64,000 nt of DNA from WTGJ01 sp965237765 (GTDB lineage Bacteria; Chloroflexota; Anaerolineae; Aggregatilineales; Phototrophicaceae), in assembly GCA_965237765.1 (NCBI GenBank), contig OZ250157.1, positions 930,001 to 994,000 on the forward strand. Reading direction: 5' to 3'. Positions 60,627-64,000 of the stretch are shown here, in pieces (position 1 is the first letter of the stretch; each line of letters begins with the position of its first letter). A program made the position numbers and the translations under genes. Below the pieces are notes generated by a model. That model searched no databases and was not told the DNA's origin. It saw nothing but the letters and a program-made list of their open reading frames with translations.

Positions 60627-62012
60627 TCAGTGCACCAGCTCGGCGTGCCGCTCGCGCAAATAGGGCAGCAGCAGCTGCAGCGTCTCGGCGATTTCGGTGA
60701 GCACATGGTCGACATCTGCTTCGGTCATCGGCGTGGAGATGCAGAATTTTTCGCCCAAATTGGCGAGGATGCCGCGGTTCAGCAGCTCGAGGTGGAAGAG
60801 CTGGGCGACGTCTTGCGCGTTCCGGTCGCTGCGCGCCGTCTGGGCGATATTGACGATGGGCGCGTCTTGCCAGTGCAGGCGCACGAGCGAACCATACCCC
60901 GTCGTTTGCGCGCGCAACCCGAGCTCCTCGCAACAGGCGCTGATGCCCTCGCGCAGCAGCCGGCCGAGGCGATTGACGCGCTGGACTTCTGGTCCCTCAT
61001 AGTGCTCCATCGCCACCTGCCCCGCCAGCATCGAGAGGACATTGCCATGGTAGGTGCCGCTCACATACAGCGGTTCCTTCGCGTGCTGGCCGTCGTAGAT
61101 CTCCATCACCTCCTGTCGCCCGCCGCAAGCGCCAATGGGAAAGCCGCCGCCGATGATCTTGGCCAGCGCCGTCAAATCCGGCGTGACGCCAGCCACTTCC
61201 TGATAACCGCCGCGGCCGAGGCGATAGGTTGCCACCTCGTCGAAGATGAGCAGCGCGCCATAGCGCCGCGTGATATCGCGCAGGCCCTGCAGGTAGCCTT
61301 CCTGCGGCATGACCAGCCCGCCGGCGTTGGGGATGGGCTCGACGAGGACGGCGGCGATCTCTTCACCATACCGCTCGAAGAGATCCACTATCGCCGCCAG
61401 GTCATTGAAAGGGGCGATGAGCGTTTCTTGCAAATTCGATGAGGGGATGCCCCGCATGGTGAGCGAGGAGCGCGGCGCGGCGCGCGCAGCGAAGTCAGCC
61501 TTCATATTGACGAGCACCGCGTCGTGCAGGCCGTGGTAACCGCCATCCATCTTGATGATGCGCTCTCGGCCGGTGTAGGCGCGCGCGGTGCGGATGGCCA
61601 TGATCGTCGCTTCAGTGCCGGAATTGTTGAAGAGCACCCGGTCGATTCCCGGCGTGCGCTCACAGATGGTCTCCGCCAGCGTGAGCAAAGGATCCGTGGG
61701 CGCGCCAAGGACCGAGCCGCGGGCAAATTGTTCGGAGACGACTTCGACAATGGCCGGGTGCCCGTGCCCGTGGATGAGCGCGGTCTGGTTGTTGAGAAGA
61801 TCGAGGTAATTGTTCCCGTCGGAATCCTGGATATGACAGCCCTGGCCAGCGCGGAGGAATGTCGTATAGGGAGAATATTGCGTTGAGCCGCGCGTGTGGC
61901 CGGCGGGGAGGTAGCGTTGGGCGCGTTCCCCCTGTTCTCGGGAGCGCGCGGTGCGCCGCCAATATCGCTCACGGATCCCCTCAGCAACGGCTGTGGCCTG
62001 CGGCGCGGACAT
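60627..62012 (-). CDS. Class III aminotransferase, glutamate-1-semialdehyde mutase-like
   Basis: PLP enzyme of about 461 residues starting at ATG 62012 with a perfect AGGAGG seven bases upstream. The PLP Lys285 lies in LTALAKIIGGGFPIGACGG, and LFNNSGTEATIMAIRTARAY and LVEPIPNAGG are fold-type I signatures. The pattern resembles glutamate-1-semialdehyde aminomutase-like proteins of unknown substrate rather than true HemL. The gene starts an operon with the selenoprotein, whose ATG follows its stop by nine bases. A frame extending to 62165 is discarded because of the strong ribosome binding site. Confidence 0.85.
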   Translation of the reverse strand: MSAPQATAVAEGIRERYWRRTARSREQGERAQRYLPAGHTRGSTQYSPYTTFLRAGQGCHIQDSDGNNYLDLLNNQTALIHGHGHPAIVEVVSEQFARGSVLGAPTDPLLTLAETICERTPGIDRVLFNNSGTEATIMAIRTARAYTGRERIIKMDGGYHGLHDAVLVNMKADFAARAAPRSSLTMRGIPSSNLQETLIAPFNDLAAIVDLFERYGEEIAAVLVEPIPNAGGLVMPQEGYLQGLRDITRRYGALLIFDEVATYRLGRGGYQEVAGVTPDLTALAKIIGGGFPIGACGGRQEVMEIYDGQHAKEPLYVSGTYHGNVLSMLAGQVAMEHYEGPEVQRVNRLGRLLREGISACCEELGLRAQTTGYGSLVRLHWQDAPIVNIAQTARSDRNAQDVAQLFHLELLNRGILANLGEKFCISTPMTEADVDHVLTEIAETLQLLLPYLRERHAELVH

Positions 62013-62042
62013 GGGCAACCTCCTACGCATTTGGATTCGCGT

Positions 62043-62070
62043 AGCATAACCAATTTTGTATCTCTGGCAA
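62043..62070 (-). promoter_or_regulatory. Promoter of the aminotransferase-selenoprotein operon
   Basis: On the minus strand, TTGCCA (62070-62065) and TATGCT (62048-62043) are separated by 16 bases, about 30 bases before the ATG. The hexamers resemble those at 54259-54286 and 30113-30140. Confidence 0.6.
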
Positions 62071-62152
62071 CCGGCAACCGGGCCTATTCGAAGATTCAAC
62101 GACCCAGAACGCGAAACGACCCCCCAACATGGCGCAGCCGCCTGCCCTGCCC

Positions 62153-62158
62153 TATCCT
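62153..62158 (+). promoter_or_regulatory. -10 hexamer for the EamA transporter
   Basis: TATCCT lies six bases before ATG 62165, suggesting a leaderless start. Confidence 0.35.
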
Positions 62159-62164
62159 GCCCCA

Positions 62165-63130
62165 ATGCCCCGCCACCACCCGCCGCCGCCGTTTCCGCAA
62201 GAAACTGCCGAGTCTTTGCGCCAACAAAGACCGCTCACTCCTCACGCGCGCGGCTGGCTGTATGGCACGCTCGCCGCGGGCATCTGGGGCGGCATGTACG
62301 TCGTCTCCGATGTCGCGCTCACCGTCATCCCACCCTTTTCGCTGCTCACATTACGGCTGCTGTTGGGAATGGCGGTGCTGGCCCCCTTGCTCGCCCGAGG
62401 CGCTGGCGATGGCAAACCCGCCTGGCCGAACGCGCGCGCCTTCCAGATAAATCTGGCCGTCGGCGCGGTCGGCTTCGGGCTCAGCCTGGGCGCGCAACTT
62501 GTCGGCACCGAGCTCTCCACCGCGATCAATGGCGCCACCCTGACCAGCGCTTCGCCCGCCTTCATCCTGCTCTTCGCCGGCCCGCTCTTGCGCGAACGCT
62601 GGACGATGCGGCGCGGCCTCGCCCTGGCACTGGCGAGCGTGGGTGTCCTCGTCATCCTCGATATCCGCCAGCTGCGTTTCGGCGCGGCGACCGCCCTGGG
62701 CGACCTGGCCCTGGCCCTGGCGGCGCTGAGCTGGGGGCTCTATTCCGTGCTCGTGCGTCGCCTAACGATGCGCCACGGTCTGCGCACCCTGCCACTCACG
62801 CTGGGCGTCTTCCTCGGCGGCCTTATCGTCAGCGCACCGCTGGCGATCTGGGAATCGCTGACTCGCAGCTACGGCGCCTGGGATGCGCAATTCCTCGCGG
62901 GCTTGCTCTACCTCGGCATCGTCTCCACTGCCTGGGCGCAATGGTTGTGGAACCGCGCTTTTGCCCTCTTGCCGGCAGCGCGCGCCTCGCTTTGTTTCTT
63001 CGCGCAGCCGCTGACGGGCGCGGCGCTCGCGGCGCTACTCCTGGGGCAAGCGCTGACGCCAGCGCTCGCCCTGGGCGGAGCCTTGATTGGCGCTGGCGTC
63101 TTGCTGGCCTTGCGGGAGCGGGATGGCTAG
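62165..63130 (+). CDS. EamA/DMT family transporter
   Basis: Membrane protein of about 321 residues with ten hydrophobic segments in two EamA repeats: the first begins LYGTLAAGIWGGMYVVSDVA, the second LALAALSWGLYSVLVRRL. The pattern GxxxASxxFxxLF-like (LTSASPAFILLFAGPLL) ends helix four. Family members export or import amino acids, nucleosides or drugs; the substrate is unknown. ATG 62165 follows a -10-like box by six bases; ATG 62129 is an in-frame alternative. It converges with the DUF2130 gene. Confidence 0.82.
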   Translation: MPRHHPPPPFPQETAESLRQQRPLTPHARGWLYGTLAAGIWGGMYVVSDVALTVIPPFSLLTLRLLLGMAVLAPLLARGAGDGKPAWPNARAFQINLAVGAVGFGLSLGAQLVGTELSTAINGATLTSASPAFILLFAGPLLRERWTMRRGLALALASVGVLVILDIRQLRFGAATALGDLALALAALSWGLYSVLVRRLTMRHGLRTLPLTLGVFLGGLIVSAPLAIWESLTRSYGAWDAQFLAGLLYLGIVSTAWAQWLWNRAFALLPAARASLCFFAQPLTGAALAALLLGQALTPALALGGALIGAGVLLALRERDG

Positions 63131-63148
63131 CTAGAAGTTTCCGCCGTC

Positions 63149-64000
63149 CTACCAGTCCGACGCCGGACCGATCGTGCCCACTTCCTCCGCTGGCGGGAGC
63201 GCTTCCAGCTCCAACCCGGGCACTTGCGCGATCTCCCGCCCGAGTATGGCCGAGAAATCGGTGAACATTTCCGTCGTCGTTTCTCGCATGCGCGCCAGTT
63301 GCTTGCGGCGCTCGGACCATTGCCGCCGCATCGCCCGCTCTTCGCTGGCGACTTGCTCCTCGAGCGCCTGCCAGGTATCCACCATGCGCTGGATGCGCTC
63401 CCCGAAACGCGGGCTGGTGAGGTAATTGTAGATCTCATCCATCTTCAGGCCCTTGCCCTGCCCCGCGCGTTGCAGGCGCGCGCTTTCCACCAATTGCGCG
63501 CGCAGGGCCGTCGCCAGCGGCAAAGCGCCCTCCACGCTGCTCACCCAGACGCCCTCTTTTAGCGCGAAGACGCGAATCTCGGGCGGCAAGGCCTGCGAGA
63601 CGATGACGCGCACCTGCGAACCGACGCGATCGGCGTCGCCCTTGATCTTATCCAGCCAATCGTCATTCCAGTGCTTGGTGCGCTTGGCCTCCCAAACGAC
63701 GATGCCGCAAGCGCCCAACTGCCCATCGAAGACCGCCTGCGTCAGGTCGGCGCCCAGTTGGCCGCGGCCGATGTCTTCGATCTGGTCAAAGGGGAATTGC
63801 GTCTGCAATTGCCGCTTGAGATAGACCTCCAGCGCTTCGCCCTGCAACTCGACAGAACCCTGCCCGAGTTGGCGCTGCATATCAGCCACTTTTGCTTGCG
63901 CTTCGGCCGCGGCGCGTTCCCAGCGCTGTTTTTCAATCGCGTCCTGTTCACGCTGAAGGGCGTAGCGCTCCTCCGCTTTCGCTTCCGCATCCGCGCGGAT
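63149..64000 (-). CDS. DUF2130 domain protein (partial, 5' end outside the window)
   Basis: The frame is open to the window edge, with 283 residues visible. The first part seen is a charged coiled coil (EERYALQREQDAIEKQRWER and onward). The DUF2130 domain follows: GEALEVYLKRQLQTQFPFD, then GIVVWEAKRTKHWNDDWLDK and VSQALPPEIRVFALKEGVWV. The EAK and upstream D recall a PD-(D/E)XK nuclease fold, but the family function is not established. The C-terminal 100 residues are a second helical stretch. Confidence 0.85.
   Translation of the reverse strand: MRADAEAKAEERYALQREQDAIEKQRWERAAAEAQAKVADMQRQLGQGSVELQGEALEVYLKRQLQTQFPFDQIEDIGRGQLGADLTQAVFDGQLGACGIVVWEAKRTKHWNDDWLDKIKGDADRVGSQVRVIVSQALPPEIRVFALKEGVWVSSVEGALPLATALRAQLVESARLQRAGQGKGLKMDEIYNYLTSPRFGERIQRMVDTWQALEEQVASEERAMRRQWSERRKQLARMRETTTEMFTDFSAILGREIAQVPGLELEALPPAEEVGTIGPASDW

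Noticed and set aside
59856..61442. Long plus-strand open frame (528 codons) opposite the selenoprotein and aminotransferase genes
   Set aside because: It lies antisense to two well-supported genes, has no recognisable domain, and its Arg/Gln/Gly-rich composition is typical of shadow frames in GC-rich DNA.

Overview
The window is GC-rich, densely packed bacterial chromosome with no plasmid, phage or rRNA genes. Several features fit a Chloroflexota (Anaerolineae-like) bacterium: a Gram-positive type LexA box, a DUF951 protein, secreted LysM proteins with TPTT-like acidic linkers, a DnaC-type loader paired with DnaB, a bifunctional-nuclease-family protein, and unlinked rpoB and rpoC. This assignment is an inference from gene content. 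tRNA genes do not encode CCA.

Layout. 1-7.4 kb: end of an unknown gene, a malonyl-CoA-synthetase-like enzyme, lactate permease, FAD oxidoreductase, UDP-glucose dehydrogenase and lexA. 7.4-22.3 kb: methyltransferase, phosphotransferase and Nudix genes, tRNA-Leu, two paralogous membrane proteins, a LysM protein, an aminotransferase/S58 peptidase pair, a sugar-nucleotide cluster (epimerase, nucleotidyltransferase, PIG-L deacetylase), tRNA-Arg and an ECF sigma pair. 22.5-36.4 kb: rpoB, a dnaB-dnaC operon, a DUF5131 gene, a PyrK/PyrD-like pair, greA-lysS, a frameshifted PIG-L gene and nth. 36.5-41.7 kb: a second LysM protein, then tRNA-Thr, tRNA-Tyr, tRNA-Thr, rpmG, tRNA-Trp, secE, nusG, rplK, rplA. 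41.7-50.2 kb: Fic protein behind a duplicated AT-rich leader, MaoC, a penicillin-binding protein, an S2P/HD/TyrA-like operon, DUF951 and a glycolipid glycosyltransferase. 50.2-64 kb: selC, M16 peptidase, tandem VOC genes, an AT-rich restriction-like nuclease beside a tyrosine recombinase, a GCS2 ligase, an aminotransferase-selenoprotein operon, an EamA transporter and a DUF2130 gene.

The most notable result is a selenocysteine system spread over 10 kb. A complete tRNA-Sec gene (50251-50344, minus strand) has the UCA anticodon, 8-bp acceptor stem, 6-bp D stem with 4-base loop and G discriminator. At 59142-60617 (minus) a redoxin-like gene reads through an in-frame TGA exactly where the attacking Cys of a thioredoxin CxxC motif belongs (UAGC). 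A hairpin with an AGGTT apical loop lies 23 bases after the TGA, as expected of a bacterial SECIS. A standard gene caller would start this gene after the TGA and lose the active site.

Other points: a helicase loader with two fused AAA+ domains, the second with a degraded Walker B; transcription and translation genes missing their usual partners (no rpoC, rplJ, rplL or tuf); many starts 6-7 bases after a -10-like hexamer (leaderless), some through mini-ORFs whose stop overlaps the real start; and a nuclease gene whose second repeat module is frameshifted.
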